The translations under genes and the position numbers were made by a program. From assembly GCF_001653235.2 (NCBI RefSeq), contig NC_035794.1:3968001-4032000 (forward strand): a DNA stretch of 64,000 nucleotides, in the 5' to 3' direction. Below, piece by piece: positions 53,941 through 64,000 of the stretch. Position 1 is the stretch's first letter. Each line of letters starts with the position of its first letter. The DNA is from Pochonia chlamydosporia 170. Taxonomy: Eukaryota > Ascomycota > Sordariomycetes > Hypocreales > Clavicipitaceae. The notes under the pieces were generated by a model. The model was given only the letters and a program-made list of their open reading frames with translations. It made no database searches and was not told the origin of the DNA.

Positions 53941-56005
53941 TTAAGCTTTTCCATTCCGAGCTTCCCAGCTAGAAAGATAATCAGCTATTACCACACGGCC
54001 ATTTTCCTTGGCAATCTCCAGCGCGGTCTTCATCATGGGACTTCTTGGTCTCGTATTGGCACCAGCGTCCAAGAGCATCACGACAACACCAAGACTCCCG
54101 TTTTGACACGCCAACATCAGCGGCGTCCATCCAATACCGTAACGCCGTTCGGCTTGCTGCTGCGACGTCTGCAGGGGCGCGGACTCTGACTCCGAACAAA
54201 GCCACTCAGACTCTGTGTTCGTCCCTTCATTTGAAGTTGAGCGTATCCTAGACCAAGCTGGCTCCGGAGGGCATCCAGCGTCTAGCAAACGTCGAACAAC
54301 TCGGGTCGATCCAGCAGCCGCAGCTAGCAGCATCACCGTCTCGTCTCTGGCGGAGCTCTCTTCTATAGATGCGCCAGCGCTCAAAAGGCATCCCACGGCC
54401 GCAATGTCCCCGCGATATGCGGCATGCATTATTGGAGTCCAGTCAGACTGCACTTTGATGTTGGGATCTGCACCAGCTCTCAAAAGAACCCTCATACACT
54501 CAATAGAACCTTTTTTCGTAGCATTTGTCAGTGCTGTCCATCTGTCTGCAGACAAATGGTTGACATCCGCGCCCTTGGAGACCAAGAAAGCCACGGCCGC
54601 GACATTCCCCATACTCGCGGCGAGCATGAGTGCCGTCCACCCTTGTTTGGAGGTCGCGTTAATATTGGCACCTTTCTCTAATAAAAGCTGCATCATGTCA
54701 GAGTTATGGCGCACGTAAGCCAACATGAATGGTGATAGGCCGCATTTTCCACCGTCTTCAATGTTTATTTCGGAATGGTAGGACTCGTCGTTGTCCAACA
54801 ACTTCTTCATGTCCTTTATGTCGTCGTTCCAAGCTAGTAGTCCTATATCTGAAAGACATTCGAGGGCGGGCTCGGAGGTCGACGCCTTGGCATCAGCTTT
54901 TGCAGCTGGCTCAGTCACATTTTGTCCCTGATTTTTGTTGAAGACGTGAGATGGAGCTGTATCGCGACCAAAATTCAGAATTCGCGCCCCGAGCTCGTAA
55001 AACCCAGCGTCCGCCGCAAAATCCAGAGCAGTGCTTTGATCTGCTGTTCGAGCATCAATATCCGCCCCGAGATCTAGGAGTAGATCAACGACGTCTGCGT
55101 CGCCTCGTAAGGCTGCTCGCATCAACATGGTCTGTCCAACATCATCCCGTAAATTCGCAATCAGCTTGATGTCCGCATCTGAGCGAATTTTCACAGCTTC
55201 TTTAATAGTGTGAACCAATTGTTCGGACAGGTCGTTTTGCGAGAAGAATATCAGCTTTTTGTGGACGTATGCGTTGTCATGAAGGCGCTCTGTGCGGACC
55301 TCGAGAGCTTCCATGCCATCAGTCTTGTTACTCATCGTTGTTTGCTCAGCGGCACTGTCTTTTTCATGAACCTGGAGTTCGCAGCATCCGGCTCCATTTT
55401 GAGCAGCCTCTGTTTGTTTCTCAACCAGTTGCTTGTGGTCCTATCCATGCATTAGCGGAGGGTCACGATGATTATATGGTATAAAAACATTTAAATTTGC
55501 TTACATCAAGCCAATGACGATACCAGTTCCAGCCTCGACTGCTTTTCTTCAATACTCTCCACTTCCCACAAGGTTCGCAGTATCCCTCCCACACATGTAC
55601 TCTGCCATGAACTTGCCGAATGCTCTTTGGTCGAGGTAGAGGAACTCCTGAATCAGGAACACCGTGGAAGTATGTCAGATGGGAGCCATAGCTGCCGTCG
55701 GGGATATTGACCCAGTGAAATGTTGGGCATCTAGCACAATATCCTTCTTTCTGAGCACCATTGCCACGAGCCCAGCCTGGTGTATGGAGATCCCCACCAA
55801 AGATTGGATCTTGACGGACCGGCAATAGGTCAGCATTGTCTGTATCAAAGTCCTCTGGTGGAGGCGTGAAATCTTGTGGGGGTTGCCAGCGGAGAGCAAG
55901 ATTGGGAGGCGTCTTGAAGATCTCACACGACGTGTGCGGTTCTGCCACTTCTGAGAGCCTGCGTGCAGAGTCTGCCTTGGAGTCTAGGCCAATATCTTCC
56001 GCCAT
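53941..56005 (-). CDS. Rua1-type zinc module fused to ankyrin repeats
   Basis: Two exons, complement(join(53941..55440,55505..56005)), 666 aa. The 64-nt phase-0 intron (GTAAGC to GGATAG, CTAAT branch) joins the zinc region WYRHWLD to DHKQLVEKQ, which runs openly into the ankyrin frame. Residues 88-167 hold two CxxC...H units: EGYCARC with H109/H114, and EGYCEPCGKW with H164. This matches the C-terminal domain of the fungal transcription regulator Rua1. About nine ankyrin repeats follow from about residue 240 (for example GWTALMLAASMGNVAAVAFLVSKGADVN, DWTPIMHAAYRGDIAAVGCLLSAGA-type units). The Rua1 domain usually sits at the C terminus of a DNA-binding protein; here it is N-terminal and coupled to a protein-binding array. 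Function is unknown. Two separate genes are the alternative. Confidence 0.75.
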
Positions 56006-57354
56006 GATCCGATTATTTGACTTAGTACCGATTTCGACTTGAGTCCTGCTGCATGCGACGTCGCGTATCGGCGGCGGATATGTACGATGGTCTTTGCAGG
56101 AAAAATTTGGTTCCGGCGAGCACTGGGAGCAGTGTTACTTGAATATATGGCAGAGATTAGGATAAACTTGAGAAAAGTGCGGGGGAAAGCTCCTTTTCTT
56201 TGTTCTTTGTACTTGATTTCCTCGATACACCAATCAGCATGTTGTGACAACGACTGCGTCACCCGGACCATGTTCACGGCAAATATTCTAGTGAACAAGT
56301 TCTTGAAACTAGTGAACATCTATTGATTCATGCGTCTTGAGTATTGGAACGCTGTTTTCAAATCAGCAACTGTTTGTTCTACCAAAGATCACTGTGTCGC
56401 TTTCAACGAGTCCAATAATATGCCGTTGCACAACAGCCTCAGGTCAACACAAGCCATCGTCATATGGCAAAGTTCAGTTGCACTGCTCATCGTGTCATGT
56501 CTCAATTTTAATGGTCTCCTGGGTTTGAGGAGGCATTGAAGTTGCTACGGCCTTACGACTGTGCACAACTTGCTTTCTGGTTGAACAGGCACATACACAT
56601 ATATTTAGAAGAGTTGTTGGTGTCCTGCAGGCGTACAGTTGGAAACCAGATAATGGTCACACCATGCTGAATCACGAGGCTTGTATTGCACTCATACCAA
56701 AGCCTCACGTGCCTAATGGATGAACAACGCCTGATTTCAGGCTGTATTCTCGCCTTGACGTCTCGAGAAGACTCTCCAGCTGGAGTGCAGCGCTAAAACA
56801 TGAATGGATCCGACTGGCTCATCGATCTCTGCAACACAATACCGTACTTTCTTTTTAGACTTAATGTGCGGCCTTGGGAGACAGTATCCGAACATAGGTG
56901 CTCGATGCCACTCCGTTCGTAAGTGCAATGTGCGGGCTGTCGAAGTTGCTGGTTTAATTTTGCTCGCTTTTCCTATTTTCGTTGCTCTTTTTGAGCGACA
57001 CCAAGACGGCTACGATGGCCATCGAGATTGGTTTTCTTCGGGGGGAGTTTGTTCATCTGCTGAATGAGTTCAGCCAGGAGCCAATCATCTTCCCTGAACA
57101 AGTCGAAAGCATGCTACGAGCCATTACTGAATCAGAGTTTGTTAACTCTTGTGTGGTTTTATTATCCCTTATCTTGTAGGGAAGGTTGTGTGCAAAAGGT
57201 CAAAAGAGGCGCAATCGTGGTATAAACTGTGGCGTCTCAGCACAAATGATCACAGGCTGACATAAAGAGCTGTTGGGTGTGAACACATTACAATATGATG
57301 ATGAGCTTGGAAATAGTTATGCAATGCTAACTCTACTACTTTTCCGTATTCTCC
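56006..57354. other. Intergenic, 1.3 kb
   Basis: Promoter of the zinc/ankyrin gene and 3' flank of the ferric reductase. ORFs at 56737-57179 are short and featureless. Confidence 0.4.
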
Positions 57355-59845
57355 CTACCATCCATACATTTCTTCAAATAACTCTACGGTCTTACAACTT
57401 CTCTTTCCGTGCTCAATGACGGCGGACCGAGTGTCATCGGCCATTTTACTCGGGCCACAAACAAACACCGCCATTGGGCTCTGAGCTTCGTTTACGAAGC
57501 CCTGCACCATTGACACAACATTCGGTCTACCATGCCTGAACCTTGTGTCAGGTAAATAGTGGCCATTTGTATCCGTGCTGGAAGCTGTTTCAGACCCATC
57601 TAAGCCTGAAGACACAAAGAATTGTAGCAATAGCTTTGCTTCGGCCGCAGGTGAAGCTTCAGTAGCTTGAAGATCATTTGCCAGTACGTCACGAGCAAAA
57701 CCTTCATGTCGGACAGCCCAGACAAGTTTAGTGTCGGGAATGTCAACGCCATCTTCTCGGTCCTCGAAGATTCTCCGAATGTAAGGCAAAATAGCTGTGA
57801 TTCCACTTCCCCCAGCCACAAAAAGAACGTTTTTGAATCTGCTAATATCCACTGACGATCCGTAAGGTCCCTCCAGGATGACTCCCAGGCGAGCAGAGGC
57901 ATTCTTCTTCGCCACAATATCTCGCAACTCTCTTGTCATACCATCGCGGGGGCGGATGAGAAATGTGAGATACGGCTTTCCTAAATGAGTTTCTGACTCG
58001 ATAACTTGACTCGAGATATTTGGGGATTTCCTTTCGTCATTGTGTAGCTGCAGCATCGGCACCCTCTGTTCAATGGAACGGCCTGCGAGGCTGAACGGAT
58101 GACTCTGCCAGAAACGGAAGCCGCCAAAATAAAGAAAGTAATACTGTCCTGGCGTTTGTCTTTTTGAACTTGTCGACGGATAGACTTGCAATCTAATCAT
58201 GCCTGTCTCCTCGCTGTAACTTGCTACGGCAGGCGTATTATCTCCGATGAGTGCCTTGTAGTTCATGTGCAATATTCGTGCAATCCGGCAAACGTAGTCA
58301 AAGCCCCAGACTGCTACACAAACCCAAACCCAAACTTTGTAGACTCCTGAAAACTGGTCCTTGACGTGTCTGTCGACCGGTTAGTATAAAACGGGACAGA
58401 ATTGCAGAGTAGGCGGCGTGTTGACGCACTCATAGATTGCTGCCAGGAAGATTACAGCGAGAACAATATGAGTCGCTTTAAACAATTCGTATGCACGTTT
58501 CCTAATTTCAGAAAAAGCAAATCCTGCAGCTAGGCCTAAAGATGTTGTTGCCTGCTTCAAAGTTAGCAGACGCAGCGTGGATCATTAATTAATGAATAAC
58601 TCACCATAATTCCAAAAACAAATTTCTCGTCACTTTTCAAGTTCTCCCTGTACGTCTCCCAACCCTTATCTACCAAGTATTAGCAGACAATCTCCCGATT
58701 GAAGCGCACTACGCAACGCACCGTTGACATAAAACGCAGAGAAGGCGATTCCATGTATGAGAGCCTCAACCAATAGAACAATAGCTATCCATCGATGAAA
58801 TAAGCTGAAAGTTCTATAGCTCCAACCTGTTAAAAGTGAAAAGGGGTTGGATCTCGCGCCGAAGAGGAAAAGCCAAGGCAAAGTGCTTGACATCAACCCG
58901 CCTAGCCTATCCGAAAAATATCGCAGGGCTTGAACTCTCCTGCTAGAATAGCTGTTTGACATTGTTAGCCGAAAGACAAACAGACGTTTTGTCAACATGG
59001 CTTACTAGTAACTCTCGTCGTATATGGGGTAGTGCACCGCACTTAGTATAATGTGCAGGGCAATGTAGGACAGGATTGTCAGTGACTGAAGTCTTGTGGG
59101 AACAGTGAACCATCCCCATGGCTGATGATGTCGGTATGCAAAAGTCGGCGAGAGCAGCAGATCAAATTTGATCAACCGCTTAAGCTTTTCTGGAATTCCT
59201 GATCCGTTCGAAGCGGCTTCGTCGCTTGAGACTGCGGTGCCGAAGGTTTTCGATGGAATAAACGACCATGCTCTACTCAACATCCCGGCGAGTAGCACAA
59301 TCGCCCAAAATCCGTACGGTATCCATCTGTCATTTAGCTGTCAACAAACAATTCTGCCTCAAGAAAGTGGTTTGAAAGCTGTACCTGACTGCGTTGTGGT
59401 AGTCTCGCATGGCACTATATGTATATACCGTGCGATACACAACTTCCCAGTTGTCCGCTGATGGAACAGCAGGGGTGTCCAAGACATTTTTCTGGTTCTG
59501 TTTAACGGTAGGTAAACTAGCAAGGTAGGAATCCGTAGCATTGCTAGATGTTGACTTGTAGGCTTTTTGGTTGACAACCTTTGTCGAGTTCTTACACGTC
59601 GCTGCCCACCAATCAATGCCGGGACTGATATCATCCTCTTCACAGTGAAGCCTCATACAGTAGTACGTTGATTTTACTCGCAGAGGATTCGTACACGCAG
59701 CCTCTGCTTTGGCGTTTGCCCCAGCATACTTAATCTTGAGAAGGGAGTAGTAGCAAGAAGCCACACAAACCTCACGACCAAGAGGCTTGGCAGCGCTGGC
59801 ACACACAATGAAAAGAGCAACAAACAGCTGCGTTAGACGAGACAT
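57355..59845 (-). CDS. Ferric/cupric metalloreductase (FRE family)
   Basis: Six exons, complement(join(57355..58369,58430..58551,58605..58669,58722..58951,59006..59326,59385..59845)), 737 aa. The ATG at 59845 gives signal peptide SRLTQLFVALFIVCASAA, followed by a Cys-containing lumenal domain (CVASCYYSLLKIKYAGA). The membrane core carries paired haem His residues (ALHIILSAVHYP, FHRWIAIVLLVEALIHGIAF). The cytosolic part has FAD-binding FWQSHPFSLAGRS, NADPH motif VAGGSGITAILPYI and C-terminal FVCGPSKMADDTRSAV. It transfers electrons from NADPH through FAD and two haems to extracellular Fe(III) or Cu(II). All five introns keep frame; exon 5 has a tandem AAGCAG acceptor. GATAA motifs occur upstream. 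Confidence 0.9.
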
Positions 59846-60815
59846 GACGTTGGGAATTTCGGCTTTTGTGCCAAGAACGGAGATCTCTTGGCTAAGGAGA
59901 TTCGGCCAACCACTTCGCGATACATGGGCATTTATTAGACTCTCTGAAGCTGCAATAGCGGGCAAATGTCAACCCGAATCGGTACAATATTTTCATCATT
60001 TAAATGGGGTTTAAATGTCAGCAAACGTCTTCTTGGGTTGCAATTGGACCTCTTCTGGACTAAGTTGCCTGCAACCCACCTCTCATGAAGCTAAAGGGTG
60101 GAGATGGACTGATTGATAAAATGGATTGATAAGATTGTGGGATCTGTACAACCAACAAACTTTTCGCTTTATATTCCGGCTAAACTGGCAAGGTTCTAGA
60201 TTAGGGCTTTCTCGTCGCTAGTCATTGAGAAATGGGTCTTAATTTGTAATAAAGCATTATTTCTGTGGACATGGAGGATACAAATACCGGACGTCCACGG
60301 CATTTGGTGAATCAAGAGGCAGGGTCAGAGATATAAGGCTCACTCAAGAATTTCCCAACCCCCCACGTAAGCTACTTTGTACTAATGCGTCCAACGAGAT
60401 GGACGTTACCTTCCTGTTACCACATGGTCAGATCTGCATGGAAGAAACACCAGCCAAATTCGGCTCCTCATGTGCGGAGTACACAGATAAGTGTCTTTAG
60501 TTGCTCTGACCAGCAATGGTGGTGCATATCATGTTGCAGCTCGTGTCAGACAAAATTAAGGAATAGTCTATTGCAATACTCTTCTTCGTTTAACTGATCT
60601 CAATCCCCGAGAGTTACCGACAACCCGAAATCTCTGCATGTGGCTGATCAGGGTCCAGTCAGTCTATGCCAACCACGGCTCCCGCTCAGACGCTCTAGCC
60701 AAGTGATTGGTGTGATTGGAAGACCTGGAAAGATTGATAACAAGGGGTCATTGGCATTTAGCCGGTTGTAAGAGTCCTCCATGTGCCGATCCTGGTCTGG
60801 GCATGTCACCAGTCT
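59846..60815. other. Intergenic, promoter of the ferric reductase
   Basis: Upstream region of the reductase and 3' flank of the MOSC gene. It holds at least three GATAA strings, annotated separately. No coding sequence seen. Confidence 0.45.
60115..60490 (+). promoter_or_regulatory. GATAA motifs upstream of the ferric reductase
   Basis: GATAA occurs at 60115, 60128 and 60486, about 270-645 bp upstream of the reductase ATG. Fungal iron repressors of the SreA type bind ATCWGATAA-like sites; the copy at 60486 (CACAGATAA) is the nearest match but imperfect. Regulation by iron is inference. Confidence 0.25.
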
Positions 60816-62255
60816 CTAGTAGTCGTCTCCAGTCGACCCATACAAATGCTCCCCTCGTTCCAATACTTCAATTTCATCACCAACTTGGACATACAACCCA
60901 GCATTTTGCTCTTGTGCTTCATTCAAGCTACGGTCCTCTGGCACGCAGTGCATCCCCATGTAGCCCAAAGCTGCCTTGTTGCCATTCTCGACCGTGCGGT
61001 ACTCTATCAACGTCGTACTAGGCTGTGGCTTTCCTTTCTTCCGATCTGCCGCTGGAGTATCTGTGTTAAAAACGCCTTTGTCTGGGTCAACATTGGGCAT
61101 TGTGCATCTCGATGTGCGACACACAACACACAGCACAGGGTCTACCCGGGCCCGTCGGTGTGTTTCGATCGCACCATTCCCAGGCAGGATGCGATATCTC
61201 TTCCAGCTTTCCTCGTCGTATGCCGACGCCCCGGTGACCCAGATGTTGGCGCGGAATCGCAGCGCATTGAGCGGTTGGTTCTCCCTGGGCAGGAGTTCTG
61301 AGAATGCATGCACAGAGGACAGGCTGCTGAGATGAATAGGTTGCTGGTCGGTGTAGCCGTGTACTGCAGGAGATCCGATGTACTTTAGCGGAGCGAGATT
61401 CTTTGTCGTGCGAACAAGAGTATCGTCCGTACACTTGAAGATTGTGACTGGTGTGTTGTCAGAGATTTTGAGGAACTTCTTCAACTTCGGCAGAGCCGCA
61501 GCAACAGATGGCACGATGCTCATGTCAATGCCGTGCGCGGTCCGGGCATGAATGGTGAAGGGTCTCAAAGCCTCCTTCTCTAAGTCATGTGTTGACAGTT
61601 GAGCGGCAGAGGGATTGAGCGGCGCAATGAATGAGACTTGAGGAATCGCCGACGGGTTCCATGTGTAAAGAAGCGAATCAAACCAACTCAGCCAGGTTGG
61701 GTTCTCCGGGTCAGGAAATCTGATGACGACACAGCCTCCAGCACGAACCAACGCATCGTTCGGATTGCTATTCTCATGTGGGAGCCAGAGTTCGGTCTCA
61801 ATGAGCGACATGCCCGGCTTGGTTCGTTGACTGAGGAATCGCCAAAACTTGTTTCTTGCACCAGTATCCAGATCCGGCTCAATTACTTCGGCAGCAAATG
61901 CAAAGCATCGATCATACATGAATCCAGACTTGGTGAGTAGAGCGCGATTCAACTCGATCGGCCCAAACGACTTCACAGGATGGATGTAGATGGCCTTGAT
62001 GCGGATAGGACCGGTGGCAGTGCTTCCTTCAGCCAAGTCAAACTGACTGTCATATTGGTCCTTCATGTTACTCTTTTCCACAGGGACACCAACTCGTCTG
62101 AGTTGTCGCAACTCTCTACGGATAGCATAGTTGCGGCCCGTGTATATCACGCCGGCTATCACGGAACTCAGCAAAACCGCAAGCACCGCGATGCCTTGAA
62201 GGATCAGTGAGGGTGTCAATGCGGCCCGACAAGTCTGTAAAAAGGAGAGCAGCAT
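60816..62255 (-). CDS. Membrane-anchored MOSC-domain protein (mARC-like)
   Basis: Single exon, 479 aa from the ATG at 62255; the frame is open to 62429, giving 537 aa, but the shorter start places a hydrophobic anchor (SLILQGIAVLAVLLSSVIAGV) close to the N terminus. The beta-barrel domain begins at RIKAIYIHPVKSFGPIEL, with YDRCFAFA next. The MOSC domain follows, with FRANIWVTGASAYDEESWKRY and the molybdenum-ligand region VCRTSRCTMPNVDPDKGV (Cys candidate in RCTMPNVDP). Members bind the molybdenum cofactor; the animal mARC enzymes reduce N-hydroxylated compounds on the outer mitochondrial membrane. An insert between domains makes it longer than the minimal family. Substrate unknown. Confidence 0.88.
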   Translation of the reverse strand: MLLSFLQTCRAALTPSLILQGIAVLAVLLSSVIAGVIYTGRNYAIRRELRQLRRVGVPVEKSNMKDQYDSQFDLAEGSTATGPIRIKAIYIHPVKSFGPIELNRALLTKSGFMYDRCFAFAAEVIEPDLDTGARNKFWRFLSQRTKPGMSLIETELWLPHENSNPNDALVRAGGCVVIRFPDPENPTWLSWFDSLLYTWNPSAIPQVSFIAPLNPSAAQLSTHDLEKEALRPFTIHARTAHGIDMSIVPSVAAALPKLKKFLKISDNTPVTIFKCTDDTLVRTTKNLAPLKYIGSPAVHGYTDQQPIHLSSLSSVHAFSELLPRENQPLNALRFRANIWVTGASAYDEESWKRYRILPGNGAIETHRRARVDPVLCVVCRTSRCTMPNVDPDKGVFNTDTPAADRKKGKPQPSTTLIEYRTVENGNKAALGYMGMHCVPEDRSLNEAQEQNAGLYVQVGDEIEVLERGEHLYGSTGDDY

Positions 62256-64000
62256 CTCGTCGGATAGTACGCGGTGGCAGAAGTTGCTGATACTCCTTGG
62301 ATGAAGAAGGTGAGATATCTCGTGGTTGAAGATTTTGTATGACAAAGACTCCCTGTTTTGAGGTTCCGGCTTCGCAATGCAAAGCCGCTGTGTGAATCGC
62401 CACAACAAATGCCTGCTGTGTTCCTTCACGGCGGATTCCCCGCCTGGAAAAGTTCTTTGTGGTCCATATTAATATTCATCCTAATAGTGGGCCAAAATTG
62501 TCAATCGCGCCCAGAAGGCGCAATTCTGTTGTTCGTGTAGAGGCTGATGACAACAATAACGCGATACTTTTTTGACAAGCTTCAAGCCTTGTGAGTGAGT
62601 CTAATGAGGAACAATTCGCATTGAGCTGTGGGTTGTACCTGCGATGATGAGGTGTGCGTGGACGTGCCGTCAAGGATGGTCAATTGTCGGAGAACGAGCT
62701 CAGACTACCAAATGCGTCAAGTTGTGACTCTATTCCACTGAACTTCTCAGTCCACATTGTTCTTTGGCAACATTAGTTCTTCATAATTTCGATACTCGCC
62801 CTGCCGTTTTAAGACACCAGACTGCTCTCGGAGATTTCGTCATAACGTCGGCAATTTATGGTGGAACTCGATTAATATAGGGTAGGCCCAAGTAGCAGAT
62901 TTGAGTGTTGATATGAGATTTCCAACTTCATGTCACTACGTCTTCTCAATTAGAGGTCTGACATGGACTTTGAAAATGGGAAATGTACAGACTTTTGAAG
63001 GTCTCTTACATCGAAATAAAGCTCAGGATACTCAGGAAAGCATGATATGCGCCGAACTGGCCTGGGTGGGTGACGTTTAACAGAAAAGGCATAGTATCTT
63101 TGCTTTGGAACGAATGCACTGGGGTGGATGCATTTTGCTATTGCAATGGAACGACTTTAGCAACTGTAATTACATATTCCAAAATAGATCTTGCCTGAAA
63201 AGCTGCCCACGCTGATACTTACCTGGCCTTCAATGTCATCTTGTCCTTAGACGAAGTTGGTAATGGAATAAAGATTTGTCGCCGTAAACCAACACGCAAT
63301 GCTCAATCAAAGTATCAAGTACTCATCATTGTCATTCAATCTGGCAAAAATGCCTTTCCATGACTCGTAAAGTTGAAGTTCAGGGTTTTCAAAGCAGCCT
63401 TCTCTTCCCATATGAGAAACTGCCTGATTGTGTGTGTCTCCTTGCTGCTAATAGTATTTGACTGTTTTGTTCACATATGTCACTCACTGGGCCTTGGAGT
63501 CTGACTCCCACACAATGTTCTGGACTCGTTGGTCTCGTTGGATTCGTACCTTGTCGAGTTGCCCGCTTTTACGCCTACATTCGGCGATATCCTCTTTCAT
63601 CTGCCAACCGCTAAGATCGTCAATGGATCCATAGTTAAAGCCGTGCTTTGTACAAAACAAATACTTTACACGAGATGAATTGTCTTAACCGAGGCATCCA
63701 CTACAACGTTGGCTAGCAGAATTAGAGGCAGAGACGATGGGTACTCCGTGAGGAGACAGTACCTGTTGACCCTCATCATGTCTTGTCCAGACAAGCAAAT
63801 TGCGGGATATACGCTATAAGGACTAAGACCTGCGTTGGTGTTGTTAGTGTCTCTGAAGAATGTCTCTAATAAACGGTGTGTGCCGCTGCAAGTCATTGCT
63901 GGCTGTCAAACGTACCTAATAACACCAAGGCAGCATGGCAGCTCTGAGTAAGGTATTGCGCTAATTCCAAGCAAAATCTGCGTCATTGTCAATAGCCTGG
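62256..64000. other. End of window: promoter region, possible truncated gene at the edge
   Basis: Upstream of the MOSC gene. No gene can be supported. On the minus strand, a short frame at about 63901-63990 (MTQILLGISAIPYSELPC) and another at 63666-63896 could be exons of a gene that begins beyond the window, as a GTACGT donor and a GCAG acceptor lie between them. Evidence is too thin for a call. Confidence 0.3.

Noticed and set aside
63666..63990. Possible two-exon gene on the minus strand at the window edge
   Set aside because: Donor and acceptor exist, but the encoded segments have no recognisable family and the gene would extend out of view.

Overview
The window looks like a piece of a filamentous ascomycete chromosome (Pezizomycotina). 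A Sordariomycete, probably from Hypocreales, is the best guess, but that is inference from gene content only. Supporting signs are genes split by 45-115 nt GT-AG introns with CTAAC/CTGAC-type branch sites, plus HET, CFEM, UstYa, Rua1-type and other typically fungal families. There are 24 genes I can support, on both strands with no operons. I rebuilt their introns by hand from splice signals, reading frame and family motifs. I saw no tRNA, rRNA, CRISPR array or intact transposon.

Layout: 0-15 kb holds a small membrane-anchored protein, a large TPR-like protein, a HET-domain incompatibility protein, a polytopic membrane protein, an MFS transporter and an orphan protein. 16-25 kb mixes three small secreted cysteine-rich protein genes (one of them a three-exon gene with no long ORF) with a 3-beta-HSD/ERG26-like enzyme, a glutathione transferase and a mitochondrial MRS2-type Mg channel. 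25.5-30.7 kb holds a DLH/SnoaL-like protein, an FAD monooxygenase and an SDR, which may form a small catabolic or secondary-metabolite group. A CFEM GPI-anchored protein follows at 32 kb.

The most interesting region is 35.0-41.3 kb, a candidate dikaritin-type (UstYa-dependent) RiPP cluster. A 132-aa secreted precursor carries four invariant copies of the core WVNYITYDD. Each copy closes one exon, and every intron interrupts the same Asp codon in phase 1. Three UstYa/DUF3328 oxidase-like genes follow in the same orientation, each with two HxxHC motifs and one membrane anchor. The precursor would be processed in the secretory pathway at basic sites before each core, and the UstYa proteins would cyclise the cores, probably through tyrosines. 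A pepsin-like aspartic protease lies just downstream, beyond an F-box-like gene.

41.6-64 kb contains the F-box-like protein, the aspartic protease, a Yippee zinc protein, a seven-helix membrane protein, a seven-exon amidase, an unusual Rua1-type zinc module fused to ankyrin repeats, a six-exon ferric reductase and a membrane-anchored MOSC protein. The remaining stretches are intergenic and I see little in them.
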